IMG/VR virus record: IMGVR_UViG_3300025574_000003
Location: 1 to 39,166 of that record
DNA: 39,166 bases
DNA from: a virus
Reading direction: 5' to 3' (one strand)
Shown: positions 31,187 through 37,422 of the stretch, piece by piece
Position numbering within the stretch: the first letter of the stretch is position 1
How the letters are laid out: each line of letters opens with the position of its first letter
Program-made: the position numbers and the translations under genes
The notes under the pieces: model-generated
Databases searched by the model: none
What the model was told of the DNA's origin: nothing
The model's input: only the letters and a program-made list of their open reading frames with translations

Positions 31187-31749
31187 TATTTTTTACTCTT
31201 GGCTAGTTCACTTTTTAGAAGTTCTTCATTTTTTGTTTTAGCTTCAAGTTGCCTGCGAAGGTTTTCAATCTCTTGATCCTTGGATCGCTTTTCATTTTCC
31301 AATTGAGCTTCCTTGGAAAAAGAGCGGGTAAGTTTCAAAGCGTCAAACTCGCCATTCTGATAAGCGTTCTTGCGCCACACTTCCATGTACAGGCGGGTAT
31401 AATCACCTTCGTAAAATTTTTCAGCCCTTGGGTCTTTATCGTTCGGATGTGGTTTTTTCCACTCGCCACCCGGCTCTTCTTGTTCGTACATCAAACCAAA
31501 AGATACAGACACAATCTTTTGCGGTTTGATCATCCGTTTTTCAATGACAAGAATTTCGTGTTCAGGAATTTCGGAAACGGCGTCAGCAATTTCGCCCTTC
31601 CAAAAGTCGTGACGAATTTCGCCGATGGAGTTTAAATAATTAATTTTCCAAACGTGAGTGGCGGGTTTCGGCTTATCGTAAACTTTTCCCTGCGGCGATC
31701 TCGTAGCCTTAACCGGGTACGAGGACAAATCCATATCTTCGGCGTGCAT
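31186..31749 (-). CDS. Hypothetical protein with C-terminal coiled coil (187 aa)
   Basis: Residues about 30-110 form a mixed domain with IVSVSFGLMYEQEEPGG. A charged coiled coil follows at about 135-187 (EIENLRRQLEAKTKNEELLK). It is an early gene of the long late operon. Function unknown. Confidence 0.6.
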   Translation of the reverse strand: MHAEDMDLSSYPVKATRSPQGKVYDKPKPATHVWKINYLNSIGEIRHDFWKGEIADAVSEIPEHEILVIEKRMIKPQKIVSVSFGLMYEQEEPGGEWKKPHPNDKDPRAEKFYEGDYTRLYMEVWRKNAYQNGEFDALKLTRSFSKEAQLENEKRSKDQEIENLRRQLEAKTKNEELLKSELAKSKK

Positions 31750-31798
31750 TATTTTCTCCTAGAAACTTTTTTAACCGACCACTACCCATCAACAGCTT

Positions 31799-32173
31799 TT
31801 AATAATCTTTGCCCAACGCCAATCGTTGTTCATCGTTAGAGCCGTTGTCCATAGCCCGACCTTCACGGGAATATTTAAACGCACGAAACGGCTTGTTCAA
31901 CTTTTCTTCTTTGGCCACATCACCTTCAGCCCCGCCAATTTGCGGCTGATGAATTCCAGAAAGTTTCAAATGCTCCGCCGGTTGTTTCCCGTGGACAGTG
32001 TGATTGTTTTTATCAGACCCAGTTTCACGGCTAGGCATGGCCGCATCACCAGCATAATTTTCGTTGTTCACAGTTTCGATTTTCGCACTCTTGGTAGCTT
32101 TGAACGGAACATCTCCGCCATCTTTTTTCATTCCCACAAAAGAACCGTTCGGACCCTTAAATTCAACCGTCAT
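31799..32173 (-). CDS. Polar hypothetical protein, first gene of late operon (124 aa)
   Basis: The frame is open to 32224, but the ATG at 32173 with AGCGGGGGGATAAAAAC before it is the better start. The product is polar and glycine/lysine-rich (FKGPNGSFVGMKKDGGD), probably partly disordered. It is the first gene after the leftward promoter at 32216-32244. Function unknown. Confidence 0.6.
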   Translation of the reverse strand: MTVEFKGPNGSFVGMKKDGGDVPFKATKSAKIETVNNENYAGDAAMPSRETGSDKNNHTVHGKQPAEHLKLSGIHQPQIGGAEGDVAKEEKLNKPFRAFKYSREGRAMDNGSNDEQRLALGKDY

Positions 32174-32215
32174 GTTTTTATCCCCCCGCTGTCTAAATCT
32201 TGAAGCCTCGAAAGT

Positions 32216-32244
32216 ATTTTCCACAACCTACGGTAGTCTGTCAA
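32216..32244 (-). promoter_or_regulatory. Leftward promoter of the late operon
   Basis: On the minus strand TTGACA (32239-32244) is a perfect -35 element. The -10 GAAAAT (32216-32221) follows after 17 bp and matches four of six consensus bases. It precedes the first late gene and could drive about 24 kb of virion and lysis genes. The weak -10 suggests an activator. Confidence 0.55.
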
Positions 32245-32262
32245 CAAAAGAATTCTTAGTTC

Positions 32263-32291
32263 TTGAACAGGTCTATAAACCATTGTAAAAT
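32263..32291 (+). promoter_or_regulatory. Rightward promoter of small membrane protein
   Basis: TTGAAC (32263-32268) and TAAAAT (32286-32291) are separated by 17 bp, a good sigma70 form. It stands back to back with the leftward late promoter. A ten-base palindrome, AAGAATTCTT (32248-32257), lies between them and could be an operator. Confidence 0.65.
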
Positions 32292-32330
32292 AGCCTTGAA
32301 GTTAGCCGTTCGGAACCAGGAGGTTCTCAG

Positions 32331-32504
32331 ATGAAAAAGAAAATAGCCGTAACCGCCGTTGTCTCTCTCGCCATCATCTACGTCGCTCTTTATCCGCTCT
32401 ATCTCGGATGGATGCTCAACTCACCCATCACTTCTTGGAAGTACCAGTTTTTTTATACCCTGCTCTGTCCCATTGACGCTCTTAAAATTTGGCTCGGTTT
32501 TTAA
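32331..32504 (+). CDS. Small membrane protein on opposite strand (57 aa)
   Basis: The ATG at 32331 follows CCAGGAGGTTCTCAG, an excellent ribosome site, and the gene has its own promoter. The product has a basic start (MKKKIAVT) and a transmembrane segment (AVVSLAIIYVALYPLYLGW), then a second hydrophobic part (YQFFYTLLCPIDALKI). It is a rightward gene in an otherwise leftward region, like a moron. Its stop overlaps the convergent secreted gene. Superinfection exclusion is a possibility, not shown. Confidence 0.75.
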   Translation: MKKKIAVTAVVSLAIIYVALYPLYLGWMLNSPITSWKYQFFYTLLCPIDALKIWLGF

Positions 32505-32944
32505 AACTTCAAATTCAAAATACTTGAAGTAATTAAAAACTCAGCCTCACTCACCATTACCTCTCCCATCACATCATCCTTCTCGTATTGCCACGATTTA
32601 ATAGCGTGCCACTCCATTGCATAAAGCCCCAGCGTAAACAAGTCTTTAGTTCCAAAATCTAGGAGTCCCAAACTTTTATCCACTAATTTCAATTGGTCCC
32701 GAATTGCAATACAAACACCTATCGCCCCCACATCGTAAACATAATGGCTCTCATCGTGCATAAACGGTACGGCTATAAAATTCTGCTCATGGCTATGCAA
32801 CGGATCATGAATCAAATTCCAACTCGTCATATTCCCATCAGCATTCACAAGGCCCAAGGCACCCACGAAGGCGGTCGATGAGAAGTCCTCAGCCATCAAA
32901 GGTGAAGCTAAAAAAGCCATGCACAAAACAAGCCCTAATTTCAT
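32501..32944 (-). CDS. Exported hypothetical protein (147 aa)
   Basis: A signal peptide (MKLGLVLCMAFLASPLMA) is followed by a mature domain rich in aromatic and histidine residues (HDPLHSHEQNFIAVPFMHDE) and a final ITSSILNLKF. AAAGGAGTATCAA precedes the ATG. Its end overlaps the convergent small membrane gene by four bases. A TATAAT-like -10 (32983-32988, minus strand) lies about 40 bp upstream. Function unknown; a periplasmic role is inferred. Confidence 0.7.
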   Translation of the reverse strand: MKLGLVLCMAFLASPLMAEDFSSTAFVGALGLVNADGNMTSWNLIHDPLHSHEQNFIAVPFMHDESHYVYDVGAIGVCIAIRDQLKLVDKSLGLLDFGTKDLFTLGLYAMEWHAIKSWQYEKDDVMGEVMVSEAEFLITSSILNLKF

Positions 32945-33032
32945 TTGATACTCCTTTAGCGTAGGGGTATAGCCACCAGCACATTATAATTCACGCAAGC
33001 GCATAAACGTAAAAATTTATTTAAGCAACCCC

Positions 33033-33194
33033 TTATTTTTCGATAGTCAAAAGTTCTTTCAAATTGATTGGCTCCCCTCCACTACCCCAATCTAACACTT
33101 GATACATTCCAATCGCTGGGTGCCTATTACCACATTCAGGCCAATCCCCAGCTTTAACCACCGCTCCACACTCTGGGCACTCATAAACTTTCAT
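33033..33194 (-). CDS. Zinc-knuckle micropeptide (53 aa)
   Basis: The ATG at 33194 has only a weak ribosome site (GAGCCGTT). The product begins MKVYECPECGAVVKAGDWP and has another CGNRH group, so C-x2-C plus C/H forms a zinc ribbon. It resembles the many cysteine-rich early proteins. Function unknown. Confidence 0.55.
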   Translation of the reverse strand: MKVYECPECGAVVKAGDWPECGNRHPAIGMYQVLDWGSGGEPINLKELLTIEK

Positions 33195-33513
33195 AACGGC
33201 TCATTATCAAGTTGTTTATGCTAAATCTGAAAATCAACGTGTCTAAGATTAGGTCAAATTGAATTAACCCGCTCACGCCCGCATGGAACCAAAAGAGCTA
33301 CAATGCGACCCCCGCCCCACCCCCAAGGCACTACTTTTATATAGGTTTTACAATAGTTTCTAGTGTAAATGGTAGACACAACGACGATTGTGTATCCACT
33401 GTACAGTTGCGCTTAATGCAAAAGTGTAAAGAAACTTAACACTAACCAATAGTAAGCGAGACCTAATTGTGTAAAGTTTTTTAACAGTTGTTTATTTTTA
33501 CTAAGTTAACTCG
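33195..33513. other. Non-coding region with inverted repeats (origin or operator candidate)
   Basis: About 320 bp with no convincing gene. A perfect inverted repeat, ACACAA-N6-TTGTGT, lies at 33376-33393. CTGTACAG is at 33399-33406. An imperfect palindrome, GTGTAAAG-N3-CTTAACAC, is at 33424-33442, and GTGTAAAG occurs again at 33469-33476. The 3' half is AT-rich. It lies next to the DUF4373-like replication gene, so a replication origin or control region is a reasonable guess. Confidence 0.45.
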
Positions 33514-33687
33514 TTATGTATCAGGTGTTTTTAGGTGGATGATGAGAGCGGTTAGCTCGATTGCAATGAATGCAAGGGTTAAGATTAACTGGATTAGACG
33601 CCAAAGTGTGAGTTTAGGCTTATTTTTTGCATTTATAGCGTTTTTAAGGTGCTGATTAGTTTTGGGCTTTGTCATTGGACGTTTCAT
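33514..33687 (-). CDS. Small membrane protein (57 aa)
   Basis: The ATG at 33687 is two bases past the stop of the replication gene; GGAG lies 11 bases before it. A basic first half (MKRPMTKPKTNQHLKNAI) is followed by one membrane span (LIQLILTLAFIAIELTALII). Function unknown; it would be expressed with the replication gene. Confidence 0.55.
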   Translation of the reverse strand: MKRPMTKPKTNQHLKNAINAKNKPKLTLWRLIQLILTLAFIAIELTALIIHLKTPDT

Positions 33688-33688
33688 T

Positions 33689-34300
33689 TCACCAATTCTC
33701 CAAGAGTTTATTAGTCTCTAAAATTTTTTGTTCTAAGTGATTGGCTTGCTTTTTGAAGATAATACGCAATGAATCAGGGGTAGATTGATCTTCTATTTTG
33801 GCGAGTATTTGATTTAAAAGTTGTTCGTCTGATGTTTCAGGTGGTGTCGGGACATTGTCGGGATGTTCAAGAGCGTTTTTTAAAACGCCATTTTCTTTCT
33901 TTTCTTTTAATTTACTTTCCTTTACTTTACTTATACCCGACACTGTCGGGATAGTATCGGGAGACTGTCGGGACATGGCTTGAATCTTCTTGGATGTATA
34001 CTCGTCTTTTCGCTTTAAAACCTTGATGTTTTGGTATTTATCGCCTGATTTAGTCATTAGGCCGATCTCTACGCAATAGTCTAAAACCTTTTGAATGGTT
34101 TCGGGCGCTTCATTGGCATCATCTGAGAAGTCTTCAAAGGTTTGTTCTAATTCACACATGATTTTAGGTGGATCAAGCTTTTCACCTATCATCTCGTTTG
34201 CCATAAAGTAAATGCCGTATCCCATGGCCGAAAACTTGCGGATTAGCTTCCTGACTCTTGGATCGTGACGAGCGTTGCAATCGTGGCCGATATATTTCAT
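33689..34300 (-). CDS. Lin1244/DUF4373-like replication protein (203 aa)
   Basis: The start MKYIGHDCNARHDPRVRKLI with GYGIYFMANEMI matches the Lin1244/Lin1753-like (DUF4373) N-terminal domain. Phage and prophage replication initiators of this type carry it, often as a winged helix. A lysine-rich linker (about residues 115-145) and a helical C-terminus (EQLLNQILAKIEDQS) follow. It is the only replication-type gene I recognise apart from the recombination set. It may open the origin and recruit the host replisome. Confidence 0.72.
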   Translation of the reverse strand: MKYIGHDCNARHDPRVRKLIRKFSAMGYGIYFMANEMIGEKLDPPKIMCELEQTFEDFSDDANEAPETIQKVLDYCVEIGLMTKSGDKYQNIKVLKRKDEYTSKKIQAMSRQSPDTIPTVSGISKVKESKLKEKKENGVLKNALEHPDNVPTPPETSDEQLLNQILAKIEDQSTPDSLRIIFKKQANHLEQKILETNKLLENW

Positions 34301-34494
34301 TGCAGGCCTTCTTTGTCCGAAGACACATATCTGGGTTGTTCTGGTAAATCTAAAACAATGCGCAAAGCTTCGCCCAATCCTTTAAGGTAACCAGTATAAG
34401 GGTGATCTATATTTTCTTTATTTGCTTCTTGCGCCCGAACAATAGCCCTATATCTAAATTTCACTTCTTTTTCGCTTAGCATGATTTTCCTCAC
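34297..34494 (-). CDS. Hypothetical protein (65 aa)
   Basis: The ATG at 34494 follows GTGAGGAAAATC. The product is helical (SEKEVKFRYRAIVRAQEANK, GLGEALRIVLDLPEQ). It overlaps the replication gene by ATGA and is first in the leftward early operon, a usual place for a regulator. No helix-turn-helix is evident. Confidence 0.6.
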   Translation of the reverse strand: MRKIMLSEKEVKFRYRAIVRAQEANKENIDHPYTGYLKGLGEALRIVLDLPEQPRYVSSDKEGLQ

Positions 34495-34563
34495 GAAGAA
34501 AAATAGGGACTCGTGAGGTTAAGCGTGATCTATCTACCTGGCGGCGATAGCAGGCCCTCACGA
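34489..34563. promoter_or_regulatory. Three CCTCACGA repeats in divergent control region
   Basis: CCTCACGA occurs at 34489-34496 and 34556-34563 and in inverse form (TCGTGAGG) at 34511-34518. The flanks extend the match (TCGTGAGGTT and AACCTCGTGAGG). The first copy includes the ribosome site of the 34494 gene. They lie between divergent early transcripts, so repressor or RNA-binding sites are possible. Confidence 0.5.
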
Positions 34564-34775
34564 GGTTCCTAGGCTTTTCAGCCCAAAGTCTTTTACCATT
34601 TTGCCCTGGATATTGTCAAACGCTATTTTAGGGGCATTGTATGATTATTTTTTGCATTCTTTAGGCCTTCATTTGGACGATCTCGCCTTGGGTGGTATGA
34701 GTGCATGGGGTGATTTAGCGCCTCAATTAAATGCAAAGAATGAAATAATAAATAAAATAATGTTTGAAATAGTTA

Positions 34776-34804
34776 TTGACATAATCCGATTGTTATATTA
34801 TGAT
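34776..34804 (+). promoter_or_regulatory. Near-consensus rightward early promoter
   Basis: TTGACA (34776-34781) and TATGAT (34799-34804) are separated by exactly 17 bp: six of six and five of six consensus bases. Transcription should start near 34811, about 55 bases before the first gene. It would drive the rightward early operon, including the hammerhead ribozyme. It lies inside an apparent open frame, which argues that frame is not a gene. Confidence 0.85.
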
Positions 34805-34866
34805 TGTGTTCGTAGGGCAGTTCACTTAGCGAGTCTGGCGCTTAATCCAGCAGAAGGGCAGAACTA

Positions 34867-35031
34867 ATGAAAAAGATTCTATTAAAGAAAAACTCTCAAG
34901 GGTGGATGGCTTTCATCCCTGAATTTGGCGAATGGCTTCCTTGCCCGTTTACAACTCTTGCCCCTGTTGAAATGGTTATCGATAAAATGGCCCCGCTGAA
35001 TCCTGGTTATGAATTCGAGGTGATTTCATGA
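34867..35031 (+). CDS. First early gene, hypothetical (54 aa)
   Basis: The ATG at 34867 follows AGAAGGGCAGAACTA. The product is MKKILLKKNSQGWMAFIPEF followed by GEWLPCPFTTLAP, a small alpha/beta protein. Its TGA overlaps the next ATG (ATGA). As the first gene behind the strong promoter it is probably highly expressed. Function unknown. Confidence 0.7.
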   Translation: MKKILLKKNSQGWMAFIPEFGEWLPCPFTTLAPVEMVIDKMAPLNPGYEFEVIS

Positions 35032-35264
35032 AAGCAATCACCGTGAAGTACATTCCGCAAACCGCCACTAAACCGGCTCGCTTAAAAGCCTTTGATAACG
35101 CTGGAAATCAACAAACCTATAGCCGTGACACTTGGATGAATTTGGACGGTCAAGAGCTTCACCAAAAAGCCGCTGAGAGCTTGCGTGATTTGATGAATTG
35201 GAAAGGTGAGTTGGTTGGCGGTGGAATCAAGAACGGATATGTTTTTTGCTTTAAGCATCAATAA
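35028..35264 (+). CDS. Hypothetical protein upstream of ribozyme (78 aa)
   Basis: The ATG overlaps the previous stop. The product has a beta N-terminus (ITVKYIPQTATKPARLKAFD) and a helical middle (LHQKAAESLRDLMNW), ending GYVFCFKHQ. Similar small proteins occur in other phages. The TAA (35262-35264) is directly followed by the hammerhead ribozyme, so self-cleavage would leave this gene with the first one on a short two-gene mRNA. Confidence 0.7.
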   Translation: MKAITVKYIPQTATKPARLKAFDNAGNQQTYSRDTWMNLDGQELHQKAAESLRDLMNWKGELVGGGIKNGYVFCFKHQ

Positions 35265-35314
35265 GATCGAAACGCCTTAGGGCGTCTTGGCGTAATGCGC
35301 CAACTGACGAGATC
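35265..35314 (+). ncRNA. Type II hammerhead self-cleaving ribozyme
   Basis: All hammerhead elements are present in order. Stem II 5' strand GATC (35265-35268) is followed by GAAA (35269-35272) and stem III CGCC-TTAG-GGCG (35273-35284). U16.1 and C17 of the GTC triplet are at 35285-35286. Stem I TTGGCG-TAATG-CGCCAA spans 35287-35303, core CTGACGA is at 35304-35310, and stem II 3' strand GATC at 35311-35314. G10.1-C11.1 and A15.1-U16.1 pairs are correct. Stem II is the open helix, so it is type II. Cleavage should occur between 35286 and 35287. It starts immediately after a stop codon and lies behind a strong early promoter. Confidence 0.92.
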
Positions 35315-35340
35315 AGAAAATTTAAACATGGGGGGAAGCC

Positions 35341-35457
35341 ATGAGAGAGTTAGAAACGATTTTCAATCCGTATGACGGTCAAGATTGGGAAGATTTTCAA
35401 GCGCATGAAATTGCGACCGACAAAGCAATGGAGTACGTTTTAGCCTATCGCCTGTAG
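35341..35457 (+). CDS. Small acidic protein after ribozyme (38 aa)
   Basis: The ATG at 35341 follows ATGGGGGGAAGCC, a strong ribosome site, 27 bases after the ribozyme. The product is MRELETIFNPYDGQDWEDFQ and 18 more residues. After self-cleavage it would be the first gene of the downstream mRNA, whose 5' end is capped by the stem I hairpin. Function unknown. Confidence 0.6.
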   Translation: MRELETIFNPYDGQDWEDFQAHEIATDKAMEYVLAYRL

Positions 35458-35471
35458 TAGTTGACGCTCTG

Positions 35472-35529
35472 CCGAAGAGGGATACCCCTACCTGGTTTCA
35501 ATACCAAGGGACTCCCCTCTCGGTAGGGG
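35472..35529 (+). ncRNA. Structured RNA candidate with competing stems
   Basis: CCCCTACC (35485-35492) pairs perfectly with GGTAGGGG (35522-35529), enclosing the hairpin TGGT-TTCAAT-ACCA. AGAGGG (35476-35481) pairs with CCCTCT (35515-35520), and CCG (35472-35474) extends this to CGG (35521-35523) with one bulged A. The two stems cross, so they form either a pseudoknot or a two-state switch. It lies in a 128-base gap with no gene. I cannot match it to a known riboswitch or ribozyme. Confidence 0.55.
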
Positions 35530-35585
35530 ATAAAATAACCAGATACTTAATGGTAGTTTAGACAACGTTACGAAAGAGGAAACTA

Positions 35586-35768
35586 ATGGAACTCGAAATG
35601 GAAATGGAACAAAAGATTTCGGACGATATGCCGACAATGACGGACAAGCAGATTTGTAAGATTCACAATAAGACTTCTTGGAGAAGCGATCTTTGGAATC
35701 AAGCGGTAGGCGAAATGCGGAAGCGCGGTATCCGCCCGGGAGATGTTCAAGGGATTCTAGAAGCCTAA
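35586..35768 (+). CDS. Hypothetical protein (60 aa)
   Basis: The ATG at 35586 follows AAAGAGGAAACTA. A possible stem, TAGTTT (35554-35559) with AAACTA next to the start, could sequester this ribosome site. The product has an acidic M/E-rich start and helical rest (DKQICKIHNKTSWRSDLWNQ). Function unknown. Confidence 0.6.
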   Translation: MELEMEMEQKISDDMPTMTDKQICKIHNKTSWRSDLWNQAVGEMRKRGIRPGDVQGILEA

Positions 35769-35802
35769 CCAAGTAGTTTAATCACCACTACGGAGGCTTT
35801 AA

Positions 35803-36072
35803 GTGGAAACACTAAACAACGCTTGGAAAGTACACACGCCAAACCTACTGAAAGAAATTGCGCAAAATACAAACCAACCAATTCTTTCAAAACCGATAAA
35901 TATTTTTGGTAGGTTGTTGGCCGAAGTGGGAAAAGAGGCGATTCGGATAAATGATGCGAAGCTCAATGCCTTGATGTGCCGATTGACGATTTATAGCATG
36001 GCCGACCCGGAAAGCCCGGACTACGACAAAAAGGCGCTAGATCAAGTTTATAAGTTGGCTCAAAAAGGTTGA
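35803..36072 (+). CDS. Hypothetical helical protein (89 aa)
   Basis: The GTG at 35803 follows TACGGAGGCTTTAA. The product is all-helical in appearance (NNAWKVHTPNLLKEIAQNTN, LLAEVGKEAIRINDAKLNAL) and ends LDQVYKLAQKG. No family recognised. Confidence 0.65.
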   Translation: METLNNAWKVHTPNLLKEIAQNTNQPILSKPINIFGRLLAEVGKEAIRINDAKLNALMCRLTIYSMADPESPDYDKKALDQVYKLAQKG

Positions 36073-36102
36073 TACAACACGCATCATTAAAAAGGAACTG
36101 TT

Positions 36103-36612
36103 ATGAAATTTAAAGATCAACTGGAAAAGTTAGACGCTTGCGGAACTGCTATTGATTGGGTTGGTAAACGTGACGCTAAAGCCGCTTGGGCTAAATGTAA
36201 AAATGGAAATTGGATGCTATGGTTGATAAATAAAACCACCAAGAAAGTCACTTTGGCTCAGCGCAAAAAGTTAGTGTTGTGCGCCTGTGAGATCGCCGAA
36301 ATGGTTTTGAAATACGTCCCGAAAAGCGAAATGCAACCAGCGGAAGCCATCCGGTTAGCCCAGGCATGGGCCAACGGCGAAATGGTCACCTTGAAACAGG
36401 TTGACGATGCCGCCAATGCCGCCTATGCCGCCTATGCCGCCAATGCCGCCTATACCGCCTATGCCGCCTATGCCGCCGCCTATGCCGCCTATGCCGCCTA
36501 TGCCGCCGCCAATGCCGCCAATGCCGCCGCCAATGCCGCCAATGCCGCCTATGCCGCCTATGCCGATATAGTCAGAAAGTATTTTCCGAAGCCGCCGAAG
36601 ATTGGCAAATAG
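36103..36612 (+). CDS. Imm5-like family protein with Ala/Tyr/Asn repeats (169 aa)
   Basis: The N-terminal 95 residues (CGTAIDWVGKRDAKAAWAKC, GNWMLWLI, ACEIAEMVLKYVPKSEMQP, AIRLAQAWANGE) match the family often annotated putative immunity protein (Imm5-like) in phages and bacteria. It is followed by 52 codons of GCC-rich repeats encoding units such as AAYAAYAANA, then a basic tail. The family typically has such alanine repeats. Biological role in phages is not established. Confidence 0.7.
   Translation: MKFKDQLEKLDACGTAIDWVGKRDAKAAWAKCKNGNWMLWLINKTTKKVTLAQRKKLVLCACEIAEMVLKYVPKSEMQPAEAIRLAQAWANGEMVTLKQVDDAANAAYAAYAANAAYTAYAAYAAAYAAYAAYAAANAANAAANAANAAYAAYADIVRKYFPKPPKIGK
36409..36564 (+). repeat. 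GCCTAT/GCCAAT hexamer repeat tract in coding frame
   Basis: 156 bp made of GCC GCC TAT and GCC GCC AAT units, coding for Ala with Tyr or Asn every third residue. It is a slippage-prone tract, and length changes of 3n would keep the frame. The opposite strand reads as a run of GI/GGI codons, which is a shadow. Confidence 0.95.
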
Positions 36613-36651
36613 GATACTAAACACGCATTTAATCAACGATAGGAGGATGAA

Positions 36652-36810
36652 ATGGAAGTTCAATCCTGGGTTATCAGGGACAAGACGACAAAACAAGGCG
36701 TCTTTGAAACATTCAACCCCGAGTTGGTGGCTAAAGTTAATACGGCAAAATATGAAGCCGTCCCGATTTTAGAATACTTGCAGGAACTAAACTTAAAGAT
36801 TAAACAATAA
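36652..36810 (+). CDS. Hypothetical protein (52 aa)
   Basis: The ATG at 36652 follows GATAGGAGGATGAA, a perfect ribosome site in the recurrent leader. The product is MEVQSWVIRDKTTKQGVFET and 32 more residues ending KIKQ. Function unknown. Confidence 0.6.
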   Translation: MEVQSWVIRDKTTKQGVFETFNPELVAKVNTAKYEAVPILEYLQELNLKIKQ

Positions 36811-36834
36811 TCTAAACACCACTAGGGGAATGAA

Positions 36835-37014
36835 ATGAGTTGGTCTATCCATTTTGCCGGGAAGCAAATGCTTGGTGACGGAACTATATTGCCGAGGGTT
36901 TGGCATTTAGCTCTATGCGGGCAGTATTTTTACTTAAATCCGGTGACTACCTCAAAAAAGTGGAAAGACGTCAATTGCAAACGCCGTTTGGTGTTAAGGC
37001 CTAAAAAAGGTTGA
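36835..37014 (+). CDS. Hypothetical protein (59 aa)
   Basis: The ATG at 36835 follows CACCACTAGGGGAATGAA. The product is aromatic-rich and basic at the end (YFYLNPVTTSKKWKDVNCKR). Function unknown. Confidence 0.6.
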   Translation: MSWSIHFAGKQMLGDGTILPRVWHLALCGQYFYLNPVTTSKKWKDVNCKRRLVLRPKKG

Positions 37015-37040
37015 CACAAGACATATTAAAGGGGGATTAA

Positions 37041-37208
37041 ATGCGGATTACTGAAAAAGATTTAAAGGGATTGGTGCATAAGGACATGGCTGAGATTCGT
37101 GATTTGATGTTTGAAGCCAGCCAGCAAAGGTATCAAAAAGGTTGTTGCCCTAAGGAGGGCGATCAATGCGAATGGCACCAAAGGCTTTGGGATATTACGC
37201 ACGAATAG
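37041..37208 (+). CDS. Hypothetical protein with CC/C cluster (55 aa)
   Basis: The ATG at 37041 follows CATATTAAAGGGGGATTAA, the recurrent leader type. The product is helical then has KGCCPKEGDQCEWHQRLW, a possible metal site. Function unknown. Confidence 0.6.
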   Translation: MRITEKDLKGLVHKDMAEIRDLMFEASQQRYQKGCCPKEGDQCEWHQRLWDITHE

Positions 37209-37239
37209 CACACACAAGGACATTTAAGAGGGGAGATTT

Positions 37240-37422
37240 ATGAGAGAACAATGGGAGCGTTTGAACGATACCGCTGAACGCTTAAAGGTTCCTGGCGGTT
37301 GGCTTTATAAGACTTGGCGTTGGAATAAAGGCAAAAGAGAAGGTTTTTTCAGCGTTCAAGAATGGTGTTTAAAAGCGGATATTCAAACAGTATTTGTTCC
37401 AGGGGGGAGTGAACCAAAATGA
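37240..37422 (+). CDS. Hypothetical protein (60 aa)
   Basis: The ATG at 37240 follows CATTTAAGAGGGGAGATTT. The product is MREQWERLNDTAERLKVPGG then WLYKTWRWNKGKREGFF, tryptophan-rich and basic. It overlaps the next gene by ATGA. Function unknown. Confidence 0.65.
   Translation: MREQWERLNDTAERLKVPGGWLYKTWRWNKGKREGFFSVQEWCLKADIQTVFVPGGSEPK

Noticed and set aside
34495-34600. Leftward promoter for the replication operon
   Set aside because: TATTTT is visible in the right area, but no acceptable -35 stands 16-18 bp away, so I do not call it.
34601-34867. Open frame of 88 codons from a TTG before the first early gene
   Set aside because: It has no ribosome site at the TTG and contains a near-perfect promoter (34776-34804) in its middle. 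Its end only touches the next ATG by chance (TAATG). I treat it as control region, though a shorter product from the internal ATG cannot be fully excluded.
35490-35510. tRNA-like T-arm (GGTTTCAATACC)
   Set aside because: The closing pair of a seven-base loop would be T-C, and no acceptor or anticodon arm can be built around it.
36355-36696. Minus-strand frame coding a long GI/GGI repeat
   Set aside because: It is the mirror of the Ala-repeat gene; its composition follows from the GCC repeat and it has no ribosome site.
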